Source: Fimbriimonadales bacterium
GTDB lineage: Bacteria; Armatimonadota; Fimbriimonadia; Fimbriimonadales; GBS-DC
Reading direction: 5' to 3'
Assembly (NCBI GenBank): GCA_026003075.1
Contig: BPGO01000003.1
Location: 276,025-340,024 of the forward strand
Length of the DNA: 64,000 nucleotides
In this document: positions 8,389 to 18,477 of the stretch, one piece after another
How positions within the stretch are numbered: position 1 is the first letter of the stretch
Layout: every line of letters begins with the position of its first letter
Position numbers and translations under genes: made by a program
Notes under the pieces: generated by a model
Seen by the model: the letters and a program-made list of their open reading frames with translations, nothing else
Databases searched by the model: none
Told to the model about the DNA's origin: nothing

Positions 8389-9675
8389 ATGCAACAGCAC
8401 GATTGGAGTCGAGCAAACAGAGCGCGTTTGAATCGCCCCACTGCGAGAATCGTTTGGCTCGCGCTGGTGATGGTGTACAGCGCAACGTACTCAATTCATG
8501 CCCAGTCGCTCACATGGTTGGGGACATTCGGAAACCCTTACAGCAGTGCGCGGGATGTGTCGGACGACGGGAGTGTGGTCGTGGGTTCGTCCCGATTCGA
8601 CAACTACAACCGCGCCTTCCGCTGGACGCGCACGGGCGGCATGCAGAATCTGGGCACTTTGCCCCAACACACCTATAGCGAGGGCTATGGGGTCTCCGCA
8701 GATGGGAACCGCGTCACAGGGACTGCGTATTATGTGATCCCCTACGGTGGGAGCGAACGGGCGTTTCTTTGGGTTTTTGGAAGCGGGATGCGCGACATCG
8801 GAAATCTGCCAGGGTCGCCCGTCAACACCGCGCTGGACATTTCTCGCGATGGCGCCACGATCGTTGGCTGGGGACGAGACTATGGGTATGCAATCCGAGC
8901 CTTCCGATGGACCTCCGGCACAGGGATGGTGAGCCTCGGCACCCTGGGCGGAAATGAGAGCCGAGCCAACGGCGTGTCCCGCGACGGAAGCGTCGTGGTC
9001 GGCTGGTCGTATAACCATTTGGGTGAACGGTGGGCGTTCTATTGGACGCGCGCCGCAGGTATGCAAGTCCTGTACCCGCTTGCTGCTTGCTGTGGCGAAG
9101 CGAACGCCGTCTCGGATAATGGTCAAATCATCGTGGGACGCTCCCACTCTGCCCAAACCGAGCATTGGCACGCCTGTATGTGGGCGTGGGACGGCTACGG
9201 CTATTCCGTCAGCGACTTGGGCACTTTGGGCGGCAACGAAAGCGTCGCACAGGGCTGCACGAACAACCGTGAAGTGGTCGGCTGGGCACATACGACCTCC
9301 GGCGCACGGCGCGCCTTCCGCTGGACGCCCAACGGCGGCATGGAAAACCTCTCCGAGACCTTCGCACGCCTACTCAGCCCCGGCTCATATCTGGAGATTG
9401 CCTTCGCCATCACGCCAGATGGGCGCTACATTGTAGGGCAAGGTTACAACGCGGCGGCAGGGCGCACCGAAGCGTTCTTACTGGACACGCGCTGCGTCAC
9501 TCATAACGGCGACATCGACGACAACGGATGCGTGGACGACGCCGACCTGCTTGCGGTGCTGTTCGCGTTTGGCGGCGCAGGGCAAGATTTGGGGCGCGTC
9601 GATACCAACTGCGACGGCGTGGTGGATGACGCGGATCTGCTGATGGTGCTGTTCAACTTCGGGCAAGGGTGTTAA
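8389..9675 (+). CDS. Secreted HAF-repeat protein with C-terminal dockerin-like repeats
   Basis: The ATG at 8389 follows AGGAGATGAGACC. A signal peptide covers about residues 20-44, with probable cleavage after YSIHA. The body consists of repeated units of about 45-50 residues of the type GVSRDGSVVVGWS...RAFRWT...GMxxLGTLGG, matching the extracellular HAF repeat family, a predicted beta-propeller. The last 65 residues hold two dockerin-type EF-hand-like segments, DDNGCVDDADLLAVLFAFG and DTNCDGVVDDADLLMVLFNFG, and the chain ends in Cys. The same tail occurs on the subtilase 4 kb downstream. The protein is presumably extracellular and tethered or scaffolded through the dockerin-like tail. The divergent XRE gene may regulate it. 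Confidence 0.85.
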   Translation: MQQHDWSRANRARLNRPTARIVWLALVMVYSATYSIHAQSLTWLGTFGNPYSSARDVSDDGSVVVGSSRFDNYNRAFRWTRTGGMQNLGTLPQHTYSEGYGVSADGNRVTGTAYYVIPYGGSERAFLWVFGSGMRDIGNLPGSPVNTALDISRDGATIVGWGRDYGYAIRAFRWTSGTGMVSLGTLGGNESRANGVSRDGSVVVGWSYNHLGERWAFYWTRAAGMQVLYPLAACCGEANAVSDNGQIIVGRSHSAQTEHWHACMWAWDGYGYSVSDLGTLGGNESVAQGCTNNREVVGWAHTTSGARRAFRWTPNGGMENLSETFARLLSPGSYLEIAFAITPDGRYIVGQGYNAAAGRTEAFLLDTRCVTHNGDIDDNGCVDDADLLAVLFAFGGAGQDLGRVDTNCDGVVDDADLLMVLFNFGQGC

Positions 9676-9882
9676 CCCCAACAGTCAAGTGAAGCAGGGG
9701 CATTCGGAGGTGTTTCCTCCTCCCCACAGATCCTCATGCGCACGGATGGGGCTGCGGCAGCCGAGCGCGAGCTCCGCTGCCGCGCTTGCATCACTGGAAC
9801 TCTAATAACACCTACCTCAAATCCCAAAATTTGCCATTTCGCAAAACAGGACTAAAGTCCCCCCTCTATTTTTTTAAATCCA
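9676..9882. other. Intergenic region with hairpins
   Basis: No gene was found here. The stretch contains GGAGG-TGTTT-CCTCC at 9705-9719 and an 8-bp inverted repeat GCGGCAGC/GCTGCCGC at 9754-9761 and 9776-9783. Either could end transcription of the HAF gene, although neither has a T-run. The small palindrome GGACTAAAGTCC lies at 9849-9860. Confidence 0.5.
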
Positions 9883-9891
9883 TGCTATAAT
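9883..9891 (+). promoter_or_regulatory. Extended -10 promoter of the subtilase gene
   Basis: TGCTATAAT is a perfect extended -10 element (TGn plus TATAAT), lying in an AT-rich stretch with a T-run just upstream. Transcription would begin near 9898, giving a leader of about 100 nt before the ATG at 10000. Confidence 0.65.
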
Positions 9892-9999
9892 AGTGTTGAG
9901 GTATTTTCGTAGAGACTTCGGAACGCAACAGGGCGTCTTTTGTTGCCTCCTTATTCTCCCACGAAAATTTCTCTACTCTTGCAGCAAGGAGAATTGTTT

Positions 10000-12900
10000 A
10001 TGCATTCACTTAAACGGAGTGCCTTTTCAAGAGGTTTTGTGCTTTCTGTCGCGCTCGTGCTGGCGTCGGTTATATGGGCGCAGCCCGATTTGCCCATTCC
10101 AGCGCCGCCGCCAACGGCGCCGCCGTTGGATCGACCTGTGTTTGAACCGCCTGCGCCGCGCGCGCCTGCGGAGCACCCCACCCGTGATAGGACCCGACGG
10201 GAACCCCGTCGCGCCGATTTATGAAACTACCCAGAAACGCACCCGCCCCAACACGCCCGACAGTAACGCCCCTGCTGAAGGCTTCACGCACGGCGGCGAC
10301 GGGGAATCTGTGGGCAAAATTGGCGACCCGTTCGTGTTGCCTTTTGGAACCAAAGGCGAGCGCGTGGCAATCGCTTTTCGCAACGGCGACTTCGTTCCTC
10401 CTGTAGGGGAGAAGGTTCAGCCAGCCCTGCGCCTACTTGCGGCGCAACGCGCCCAGGCGTTCAATCCCGCTGCAGGCAGCTCACGCCCCATGGTTCACGC
10501 GCTGATTCTGTTCAACGAACGGTTGAGCGACGGCATGCGGGCGCAGATGGAAGCCGCAGGCATCGAATTTCACGGCTTCTATCCCTACAACGCCTATCAA
10601 GCGCGTATCCCTGTGGACGCACTGGCGCGGCTGGAAGCCACCCAAGCCGTACGCTGGGTGGGCATGCCCGAACCGATTCAGAAATTGGACCCCGTGCTGG
10701 CGCCGCTGATGCAAAAAGGCGGAACGGAGCGCGTACCCCTCTATGTCAATCTCATCGGAGATGACCCCAGCGGTTCCGTCCGCGCCACCCTGCAAGCGGC
10801 GGGGCTAACCGTGTATACCTACCACCCTGACCTGCATTTCTATTATGCCGAAGGCAACGCCCAAGCCATCTGGAACGCGCTCTCGATGGACAGTGTGCTG
10901 TTTATCGAACCCGTGCCCGTGTCCACCCCGGCGCACACGGAATCGCAACCCTCCATCAACGCCGACCGACTGTGGGGCACTGAGTTCGATGGGCGCCCAC
11001 GCGATGGACGGCAAATCAAAATCGGCGTGATGGACAGCGGCATGAACACCAGCCACCAGGACTTCAGCAACCTATCTGGCGGAATGTTCGGCTACAACCG
11101 CACCACGGAGCAGAACTGGTGGAACGACCTGCACGGGCACGGCACCCATGTGTCGGGCACGCTGTTTGGGGAAGGCAACGCCCAGTTCCGCTATCGCGGG
11201 TTCGCCGCCGGGTTTCAAGAGTCGGGCTTGGAACAGTTTGACTTATTACATAGCAAAGTGTTCCGTTCTAACGGTTCTTCCGAAGGCAATTCCGTGGGTG
11301 AAGGGCTGGAAGATATGCGCGGGCGCGGGAATAACACGATCAAGCGTCATCTGTTCAACTACAGTGGCGGCTTTACGGGTACCAATTTACCTGGTACCGA
11401 TGCGCAGTCGCGCACGGTCGATCTCGCCTTTGGCGAGGATATTTTGCCCGTGATTGCCGCAGGGAATGAAGGTTCCAACGCGGGCACAGTGCGCGGACCG
11501 GGCGTCGCCAAGGGCGCGCTCACCGTCGGCAACATTTGGGATGACGGCGAGACCACCACCGACACGATGGCGCCCGACTCCTCACGCGGACCTACCGGCG
11601 ACAATCGCTTCAAGCCCGATGTGGTTGCGCCCGGACGCTGGATCGACTCGACCAGTAATACCGACAACAGCGGCTACCTCTTCGGCTGGAACGGCACTTC
11701 GATGGCTGCCCCCCATGTGGCGGGCTTAGCGGCGACGCTCAAACTCCACTACAACTGGCCCGCGTGGGCCATCCGTGCGATTCTGATGGGCACAGCAATT
11801 GATCTGGGGTTGGGACGCAATAATCAGGGTCTGGGCAAGGTCGATGCCCTCTTGGCGCATTACGCTTGGAACGGCGGCTGGGAAACCTGGTTCTGGGCGA
11901 ACGGCGGCACAGGCGATGTGCGCTATATCGATGTGAATGTACCCGCAGGCGTTTCCCGCATGCGCGTGACCTTGGTGTATCCCGATCCCCCTGCATCGGC
12001 AGGGGCAAGCATCGCCCTCGTGAACGACCTTGACCTCTATGTGCAAACAGGCACGCTGACTACCAATGCCTCGGGACAGTGGAGCTCGCTCTCTGCACGC
12101 AACAATGTGGAGGTCATCGAGATTAACAACCCCGCCGCGGGAACCTACCGCGTGAAGGTTTATACCTACGCGCTGAACTCCGGTAGTTCCCAGTCGTGGG
12201 CGTTCAACATCCACTGGACTTTCGGGAGCCAATCGCCGAATGTGAACCTAAGCCTCACCGCGCCGGCGGCTGTGAAGCCCAGTACGAACTTCACCGTCAC
12301 GGGCACTGCGTCGGCAGGGTCGTATGTCGCCTCGGGGGTGTTTGCACAGCTCACCGTGCCGACGGGCGGCTTGACGCGCAATGGACTGACCTATTTCCGT
12401 CGCGCACCCAACGGTGGGGAGGAGAGCGTCTACTTCAGCGGCGTGGTCGGCAAAAACATGGGCAATATCGGACATACCCTCAGCCGCAAGTTCGAGTGGA
12501 GCATGACCAGCGGCGCTACCGAAGGCACCCGCACCGTGCGCATGAGCGCGTCCTCCAGCAACGGCGGCAGCGCAACGCTGGATCGCTCTATCATCGTGGA
12601 TGGCACATCCCCTACCAACTGGAGCAACTTCAGCCCCGCGGACTGGATCAACACCCAGACCCCCACCTGTCGATTCAGGTACAGGATGTGCTGGCAGGAC
12701 TCAACACCAGTGCGCTCTTCTACTGGTACTACACGCCTGGCACGGGCACACAGGGTCCGTTCACAGCGACCACCAGCGCCTCGAACGGAACCACCGCCCT
12801 GGCGACGATCAACGCGCCGAATGTGCCGTTCAACACCGATAGCACCGGCACACAAGCGCAGGTCTATTTCCGCGCCTATGACCGTGCCGGCAACTACAGC

Positions 12901-14105
12901 GACAGCGGCTGGCAACAAGTGCGCATCGACACCGTCGCACCCGGCGACTGGCAGAACTTCACGCCCAGCGGACAGGTCTACGGTACCCGAATCACTTGCA
13001 CTATCCAAGTGCGCGATGTGAGCGTCTGGACTGAATGTAGGGCTGGGCTACTATCGCTACTCCACTGATGGCGGCGCCACATGGTCTGCATGGATCCTGG
13101 GTAGCACAACAGGCGCAAACGGCACAACCGCCTTCCAAACCATCACTGCGCTCAATGTACCCTTCCCGAACGCCAGCGCAACCCAGAACCTCATCCAGTT
13201 CGCGATTCGCGACATCGCAGGCAACTGGGGCTATAGTCCAACCTACACTGTGAACACCACCGACGCTTTCACCCTGACCGATGGAAGTGCGACCTACACC
13301 GTACGCCATACCTTCGGTGGTGTGTACCGCACAGGCGCGCAGCGGCGGCTCCACCGACTTCAATGTGGGCAGCGGCGACCGCATGTTCCAACAGTGGTGG
13401 TGGTATCGCACGCAAGGCTCCAACCGCGAGTTCGCGTTGTCGAACCTCGTGGCATACAACCGCCCCAGCGCGAACCGAATCGTGTTGACCTACGAAGAGC
13501 CTGTGGACACTGACCCTGCCCAACGCTACCAGATCCAACTCGATTACCGCTTGGAGCAAGTTGGGGCAGGAGCTGCGCGTGTCGTGGTTTCCTACCGCGT
13601 CACCAACTTGACCAGCAGCAGTCAACTGCTGAACCTATTCCACTATGTTGACTTCGACGGCGGTAGCGACACGATTCAAGTGTTGAACTCCGGGCGCATT
13701 CGTCAGATGTTCGGCACAGGCGGTTGCGCCGAGCTGAACGCAGACCCCGCAGCAAACCGCTGGGAAGTGGGTGTGTTCCCCACCGTTCGTGATAAACTGA
13801 TCAACACGGCAGCGGACAATCTTTCGAATGCGAACTCGGCAACCGGTGATGTGTCCGCAGCGATGCAGTGGGTGCGCTCACTCGGCGCCTCCGGCGTTAT
13901 GAGCGGCGTGGTCGTGCAGTCGCTCAACATGCCCCGACTCATGGGGGATGTCAACGGCGATTGCATCGTGGATGACGCTGACCTGTTGGAGGTGTTGTTC
14001 AACTTCGGCGCTACGAGCGACGCCACCGCCGACCTGAACTGCGACGGCGTTGTAGACGACGCTGACCTGCTCATCGTGCTGTTCAACTTCGGCAGTAGCT
14101 GTTGA
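10000..14105 (+). pseudogene. Subtilisin-like (S8) secreted protease with dockerin-like tail, interrupted by four frameshifts
   Basis: The start ATG at 10000 has AAGGAGA 7 nt upstream and a clear signal peptide ending near VIWAQ. The frame then changes at about 10170-10185, within a C-rich stretch. The next frame carries the full catalytic triad: Asp in IGVMDSGMN (about 11033), His in HGHGTHVSGT (about 11140) and Ser in NGTSMAAPHVAG (about 11700). After the protease come beta-sandwich repeats, with further frame changes at about 12669 (one base missing compared with the sister repeat TCTIQVRDV), about 13025 and about 13337. The last frame ends at 14105 with two dockerin-like repeats (GDCIVDDADLLEVLFNFG and CDGVVDDADLLIVLFNFG) and a terminal Cys. 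The corrected product would be about 1365 residues. Four indels suggest either decay or assembly errors; the coding content between them is well preserved. Confidence 0.85.
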
Positions 14106-14123
14106 GGTTCATTCCAACACGGA

Positions 14124-14148
14124 GGGCGCAAAGATGCTCTTTGCGCCC
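14124..14148 (+). terminator. Hairpin terminator after the subtilase
   Basis: A perfect 10-bp stem GGGCGCAAAG/CTTTGCGCCC with a 5-nt loop begins 19 nt after the subtilase stop. It is followed by a short T-containing stretch rather than a true U-tract. Confidence 0.7.
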
Positions 14149-14219
14149 TTCATAGAGTATCCCTCGACGCGCACAAGCCCCCTGCTGCGCCGAACCTCGC
14201 GGTTTGAAATTCGCATCGG

Positions 14220-14225
14220 TATAAT
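14220..14225 (+). promoter_or_regulatory. -10 box placed for leaderless transcription
   Basis: GGTATAAT ends 7 nt before the ATG at 14233. A transcript starting the usual 6-8 nt downstream would begin at or next to the start codon. Confidence 0.6.
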
Positions 14226-14232
14226 GTTGACT

Positions 14233-15330
14233 ATGCGCCGCGCTGTTTACGGGATTATCCTACTTCTGTTGCTACTTGCTGGCTGTGCGCCAGATTCCAA
14301 GCCGAATTCGCCAACGGCGGCGTTGGAGCCTGCGCCGAAAGATACGCTCCAAGTCGTCTTTTTCGATGTGGGGCAGGGCGACAGCGCGCTCATCGTGTTC
14401 CCGAACGGCAAGACGATGCTGATCGATGGGGGCGAGACCGACCAGGGGCGTCGGCTCGTGCAAAAACTGGGGCAAATCGGGGTGAAGCAAATCGATTGGC
14501 TCGTGGCGACCCATCCGCATAGCGACCACATCGGCGGGTTGATTCAGGTGCTCAAGTCGCTTCCTGTGGGCGAAGTGTGGGATATCGCGATGGCGTACGA
14601 GTCGCCCGTCTATCGCGATTTCTTGCTGGCGGTTCGGAACGCGCGCACTCCGGACGGTAAGCGTCCCGTGTTTCGGAAGGTGCGGGCGGGGATTACGCTG
14701 ACGCCCGCCCGTGGGGTGCGCGTGGAAGCGCTGGCGCCTCGTGAGCCGCTCCTTATCGGTACTCGCTCCGACCCAAACAACAACAGTCTCATCTTGCGCA
14801 TCGACGCACCGGGCGGCAGTTTCCTGTTCACAGGCGATGTCGAACGCGAAGGGCGTCAGCGTCTCTATGCTGCGCGTGCCCCGTTGCGAGCCGATGTCTT
14901 GAAAGTCTCGCATCACGGCGCGGCGAACGGCACCGACGGAATGTTCTTGAGGCATGTGAACCCGCGCGTGGCGGTGATTTCCGTTGGCGCAGGCAACCGA
15001 TATGGGCATCCCCACCGCGAGACGCTGGCGCTTTTGCAGGGCAGGCGCGTCTACCGCACCGACTGGCACGGCGACATCGTGATGCGTCTCGGCGCGGATA
15101 AAAAACTCCACATCGCCACGACCCGCCGCGCATCGGAACCCGCTTCAGCAGCAATGCAACCCTCCAAACCACGCATCGCGGGCGTCGTGATTGGCAACTG
15201 GAATTCCAAAGTCTATCACACTACCGACTGCCCACGCCTGCCCAAACCGCAAAATCAGGTGCGGTTCCGTTCAGCGCATGAAGCTGAGAAAGCGGGCTAT
15301 CGTCCCCATGCGTGCGTGATGGGTGAGTAA
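14233..15330 (+). CDS. ComEC/Rec2-like metallo-beta-lactamase-fold lipoprotein with C-terminal metal-binding module
   Basis: The start ATG at 14233 is chosen because it opens a short lipoprotein signal (MRRAVYGIILLLLLLAGC, lipobox LAGC with Cys18) and follows a TATAAT by 7 nt. The body is a metallo-beta-lactamase domain of the type seen at the C-terminus of ComEC and in stand-alone competence-like hydrolases. Its motifs are VFFDVGQGDSALI, the metal motif THPHSDHIGG, FLFTGDV and KVSHHG. The last 45 residues (GNWNSKVYHTTDCPRLP...AGYRPHAC) resemble the Ada-type zinc-binding module that ends some of these proteins. The gene converges on comEA with 7 bp between stops. A role in extracellular nucleic-acid processing is likely but not proven. 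Confidence 0.8.
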   Translation: MRRAVYGIILLLLLLAGCAPDSKPNSPTAALEPAPKDTLQVVFFDVGQGDSALIVFPNGKTMLIDGGETDQGRRLVQKLGQIGVKQIDWLVATHPHSDHIGGLIQVLKSLPVGEVWDIAMAYESPVYRDFLLAVRNARTPDGKRPVFRKVRAGITLTPARGVRVEALAPREPLLIGTRSDPNNNSLILRIDAPGGSFLFTGDVEREGRQRLYAARAPLRADVLKVSHHGAANGTDGMFLRHVNPRVAVISVGAGNRYGHPHRETLALLQGRRVYRTDWHGDIVMRLGADKKLHIATTRRASEPASAAMQPSKPRIAGVVIGNWNSKVYHTTDCPRLPKPQNQVRFRSAHEAEKAGYRPHACVMGE

Positions 15331-15337
15331 TTGCGCT

Positions 15338-16057
15338 CTATTTCACGACGACATAGGGACGCATGGTCTCCAGCCGTTTCTGCCCGATGCCCTGAACCTC
15401 CAGCAGCTCGTCCACCGATTGGAACCGCCCGTTGGTGCGTCGGTAGTCCACGATGCGCTGCGCCAAGACGGGACCGATGCCCGGGATCGCCTCCAGTTGC
15501 TCGGCGGTGGCGGTGTTGAGATCGAGGGGGAAGCGTACTGCTGAGGTAGATTTTGCGCTGCGTAGGTTGGCTTGTGTCGTGGAGTGGGGCGCATTTGCTA
15601 CCACTGTCGGTGGTGGGGCTTCGCCTTTGCGGGGCACATAGATTTTTTGTCCGTCGGTCAGTGTTTCCGCCAAGTTCAATACATCGAGGTCGGCGTTGGC
15701 GGTTGCGCCGCCCGCTTGACGAATAGCATCCTCCACGCGGCTATTCGGGGACAAGTGATACACCCCTGGTTGCTTCACCGCGCCCGCCACATGCACCGCG
15801 AGCGTTGTTGGAGGGGGCGATTCAGGAAGGGGGTTTGGCTCGGTTGTCGGGGGAATTTGAGTTGCCGATGGGGGCTTGCTTAGGTCAATCACTTCCACGG
15901 CGCTACCCTGCTGTAGGCTGGCCGTTTGCACGGTGGGCTGAATCGCACCACGCCCCCAACCATAGCCCAACAACCCTGCCAGTGCCACCGACGCCGCGTA
16001 GACACCCAACAGCGTTGCCCGCTCCTTAAGTTCCAGCTTCTCCCAAATGGAATGCAT
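15338..16057 (-). CDS. comEA: ComEA-like DNA-binding competence protein
   Basis: ComEA binds incoming double-stranded DNA at the outer face of the inner membrane during transformation. The 239-residue product has one N-terminal membrane helix (about residues 15-35), a Pro-rich linker, and a SLBB-like domain at about 88-145 (VHVAGAVKQPGVYHL...GQKIYVPRKGE). At about 175-237 is a double helix-hairpin-helix domain (LNTATAEQLEAIPGIGPVLA...LLEVQGIGQKRLE). This is the canonical SLBB-plus-HhH layout. The start is the ATG at 16057; no good Shine-Dalgarno sequence is seen, and a strong hairpin begins one base upstream of the start codon. Its neighbour is a ComEC-like hydrolase, and the prepilins upstream fit a type IV pilus or competence context. 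Confidence 0.88.
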   Translation of the reverse strand: MHSIWEKLELKERATLLGVYAASVALAGLLGYGWGRGAIQPTVQTASLQQGSAVEVIDLSKPPSATQIPPTTEPNPLPESPPPTTLAVHVAGAVKQPGVYHLSPNSRVEDAIRQAGGATANADLDVLNLAETLTDGQKIYVPRKGEAPPPTVVANAPHSTTQANLRSAKSTSAVRFPLDLNTATAEQLEAIPGIGPVLAQRIVDYRRTNGRFQSVDELLEVQGIGQKRLETMRPYVVVK

Positions 16058-16105
16058 GGAACGCCTCCCGCGCGTGGATGTGTTCGCTGCGTCGGGAGGC
16101 GTTCC
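16058..16105 (-). terminator. 13-bp inverted repeat between the prepilin stop and the comEA start
   Basis: Arms 16058-16070 and 16093-16105 are perfect (GGAACGCCTCCCG and its complement), with a 22-nt loop. The element fills most of the gap between the prepilin stop at 16127 and the comEA ATG at 16057. It could terminate the prepilin transcript or mask comEA initiation. There is no U-tract. Confidence 0.6.
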
Positions 16106-16126
16106 TGCCAGACGGTAGGGCGGATC

Positions 16127-17078
16127 TTACAGGTTCGGATTATCCGCCGACGGGTCTTGGTTCAGCCGAATGGTGCGCCCGCCCGCCGACGGGAACGAGG
16201 GATGCTGATCCATAAACACCGTATGCGGGATGTTCTTCACATGCCCATCGGCGAACGCCACATTCCAGTTTTCGGGGATGGGACCGCCGTTCGGCGCTTT
16301 CGAGCGTACCGTGCCACATCGGGAACGCGTCGAAGAACATGATGATCTCTGCAGGGCGCGCTACACTCGCCAGCGTCTTGGGATTGAAAGTCCACTGGGC
16401 GGGCGTACCGCCACGCATGCGATCGGAGTAGTTGTAGACGAGCCAGGTGTTGAACATATAGTCGTGCCCGAAGACCTGGTAGTGGCGCAATCCTGTCAGT
16501 TCGAACAGGCTGTTTTCCCCGCCATAGCCGACCACGGTGGTGGAGTCGGCGGGGCAGTACCAGATGCCTTTCACCGTGCGCGAGGTCATGATTTCTTGCC
16601 GATTTTGTGCCACGCCCGCTTTGATGTAGGGGTCTACGAGGCGGTGGATGTAGAAGGGGTAGGGGAGGGTAGCGGGTAGACCTGCGGGGCGTGGTGGAGC
16701 GTTGCCGACGATTTGCCCCATCGGCAGGTAGCGCAGCCCGGCGATGTTGTTGCCGTTGTTGGCGCAGGTAACGCCGCGCGTATCGATCCAGCAGCCCGTC
16801 GAACGCACCCACGGATTGCGCATCGTGGGCGGCGTGTTCGCGTCCAGAGGCTCCGAAGGACCGCCGCTCACATTCACGCCCATCGGCATGCGCTCGTCGT
16901 AGTCCTGCACATACATCAGTCCGCCGAGCGTAATCTGTTTGAGGTTATTCAAGCAACTCGTGCGAGCAGCCGCTTCTCGCGCGCGTGCGAACACCGGGAA
17001 CAGAATCGCCGCTAAAATGGCGATAATCGCAATAACGACCAAGAGCTCAATTAGTGTAAAGCCACGATGATTTTTCAT
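16127..17078 (-). pseudogene. DUF1559-type prepilin-like protein, frameshifted near the 3' end
   Basis: The ATG at 17078 opens the prepilin leader [20 protein letters not shown], cleaved before Phe by prepilin peptidase, followed by the [19 protein letters not shown] signature of DUF1559 proteins. About 255 residues are in frame, up to [10 protein letters not shown]. There, at about 16310-16316, the frame changes by one base, and the normal family ending is found in another frame: [20 protein letters not shown], then a tail ending SADNPNL and a stop at 16127. The uncorrected frame would run to 16140 with an unrelated tail. The product is probably a pseudopilin or surface protein in a type II secretion or type IV pilus-like system. 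One indel, real or from assembly, breaks it. Confidence 0.85.
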
Positions 17079-17092
17079 GGTGAACCCCCTTA

Positions 17093-17266
17093 TTAGAGCA
17101 GTTGTCCTTGTCCTTCGTTCGGGTTCTGCTGCACGGGCGGCGGGGTCACTGGCTCCACCTTCGGTTCCGGTGTCCGCATAAAGAGGAACCAGCTCAAGAA
17201 CACCACCGCGATTGCCAAGATGAGCAGCCCGACTGCGAGGACGGGCTTGTCACGAAATGCCTGCAT
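17093..17266 (-). CDS. Small single-pass membrane protein between two prepilin genes
   Basis: The start ATG at 17266 is fixed by AAGGAGG eight nt upstream. The 57-residue product is [16 protein letters not shown]-like: a short basic N-terminus, one membrane helix (about residues 9-31), then a Pro-rich tail ending [10 protein letters not shown]. It sits between two DUF1559 prepilin genes on the same strand with 10-15 bp gaps, so it is probably cotranscribed. Small genes with this layout commonly accompany prepilin genes in Armatimonadota and Planctomycetes, but I do not recognise a named family. Confidence 0.75.
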   Translation of the reverse strand: MQAFRDKPVLAVGLLILAIAVVFLSWFLFMRTPEPKVEPVTPPPVQQNPNEGQGQLL

Positions 17267-17276
17267 GGATGCCTCC

Positions 17277-18113
17277 TTACAAGCAGCGGTTCCAGATGAG
17301 CCAGCGCGTGTTGGCGGTATTGAAGTCGCGCAGCTCTTCATTATTGGAGCAGCCGCCTTGTGGGAACATGCGCGGGTTCGGGATGACCGCTTCGAGTCGG
17401 AACCATTTGGTATGTCCGTCGGCGAAGGTGAGGTTCAACCCCCCGCGGTGGCGCGCCATAATAGGCGCGTAGCCTGCAGTTCCACTGCGTGCCAGCACGG
17501 TAATGACCTGTCGGAACTGGGGCGTGCCTTCGCAGCCGCCGTAGGAGTTGTTATCCGCCGAGAATCCGAAGCAGTTCCCACCTTGCTGGGGCGAGCGTCC
17601 ATTTGCCGTATCCGCCAGCAGCACGAACTGCGCCGCTTCGCGAATCATCGCCAAGTTCGGCACCATAATCGTGTTCTCGCCGCTGGGTAGATCGCCGCCA
17701 ATCCAATACCATCCTGCAATGTGCGTGTTGTAGCCCACCGAAAGCCACCCGCGCATTGCCCAGCTATCCAGGGTAAAGTCTGCAGGCGGTTTTTCCGCAT
17801 TCGGGCAGAAAAACACATCCTTATTCTTCACATACGGGTTAATCAGGCTCGCCCAAGTGCGCCGGGCTGCATCAGGCAACCCAGTACCGCCCGGTCCCAG
17901 CACGACGCGGTTCATCGGCAAGGTCTGTTCATGGTCTGCCGCGTACATTGAAATCGCGCGGCTCAATTGATTCATGTTGGAAGCACAGGTCGTCTGGCGC
18001 GCCGACTCGCGCGCTTGCGCAAACACCGGGAACAGTATCGCCGCTAAAATGGCGATAATCGCGATGACTACCAGCAACTCAATCAGCGTAAACCCTCTGC
18101 CAGAACGCATCAC
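17277..18113 (-). CDS. DUF1559-type prepilin-like protein
   Basis: Translation starts at GTG 18113 or the ATG directly after it at 18110; AAGGAGG lies 9 nt upstream. The leader [19 protein letters not shown] is a class III (prepilin) signal with the conserved Glu five residues after the cleavage site. It is followed by [20 protein letters not shown], and the C-terminal [12 protein letters not shown] is the characteristic H-X9-DG-like ending of DUF1559 proteins. At 278 residues it is full length and, unlike its paralogue downstream, uninterrupted. It is the first gene of a three-gene minus-strand cluster (prepilin, small membrane protein, prepilin). A TATAAT about 84 nt upstream is the likely promoter. 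Confidence 0.88.
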   Translation of the reverse strand: MMRSGRGFTLIELLVVIAIIAILAAILFPVFAQARESARQTTCASNMNQLSRAISMYAADHEQTLPMNRVVLGPGGTGLPDAARRTWASLINPYVKNKDVFFCPNAEKPPADFTLDSWAMRGWLSVGYNTHIAGWYWIGGDLPSGENTIMVPNLAMIREAAQFVLLADTANGRSPQQGGNCFGFSADNNSYGGCEGTPQFRQVITVLARSGTAGYAPIMARHRGGLNLTFADGHTKWFRLEAVIPNPRMFPQGGCSNNEELRDFNTANTRWLIWNRCL

Positions 18114-18196
18114 TCTTGCCTCCTTTGACCAGCGCAGGCATCGAATAAATCACTCTCTATGATGCACTTGCCTGCGCGAAGTCAGTGGGTGTTTCT

Positions 18197-18202
18197 ATTA
18201 TA
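18197..18202 (-). promoter_or_regulatory. -10 box of the prepilin cluster
   Basis: A perfect TATAAT (minus strand) lies 84 nt upstream of the prepilin start. The flanking stretch 18203-18477 contains no gene that I can support. Confidence 0.5.
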
Positions 18203-18477
18203 CATCGATTTTTCGGAAATTCCTGCAGGATTGTGAGAAATTCGGGATGATAATCAGCGTTTCTTAGGAATCGCTACTCCAACGCACGCACTGATTGCCC
18301 GTGATGTAGCACCGCGCTCGGCGAGCCATCCCGCGCCCCATCACCGTGTTGGCGCACAGTAGCAGATTTGCTCAAACTTCCACACACGAACCCCTGCGGA
18401 GGTCAGATGCAGATTTCTCTTATCGCAAAAGCATGGAGGTAGGCGAGCACTAACAAACAAGACACCTTGCAGAAAGC

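Noticed and set aside
10000-14105. Programmed frameshifting in the subtilase gene
   Set aside because: Four shifts occur at unrelated sequences without a shared slippery motif or stimulatory structure. Decay or sequence error is simpler.
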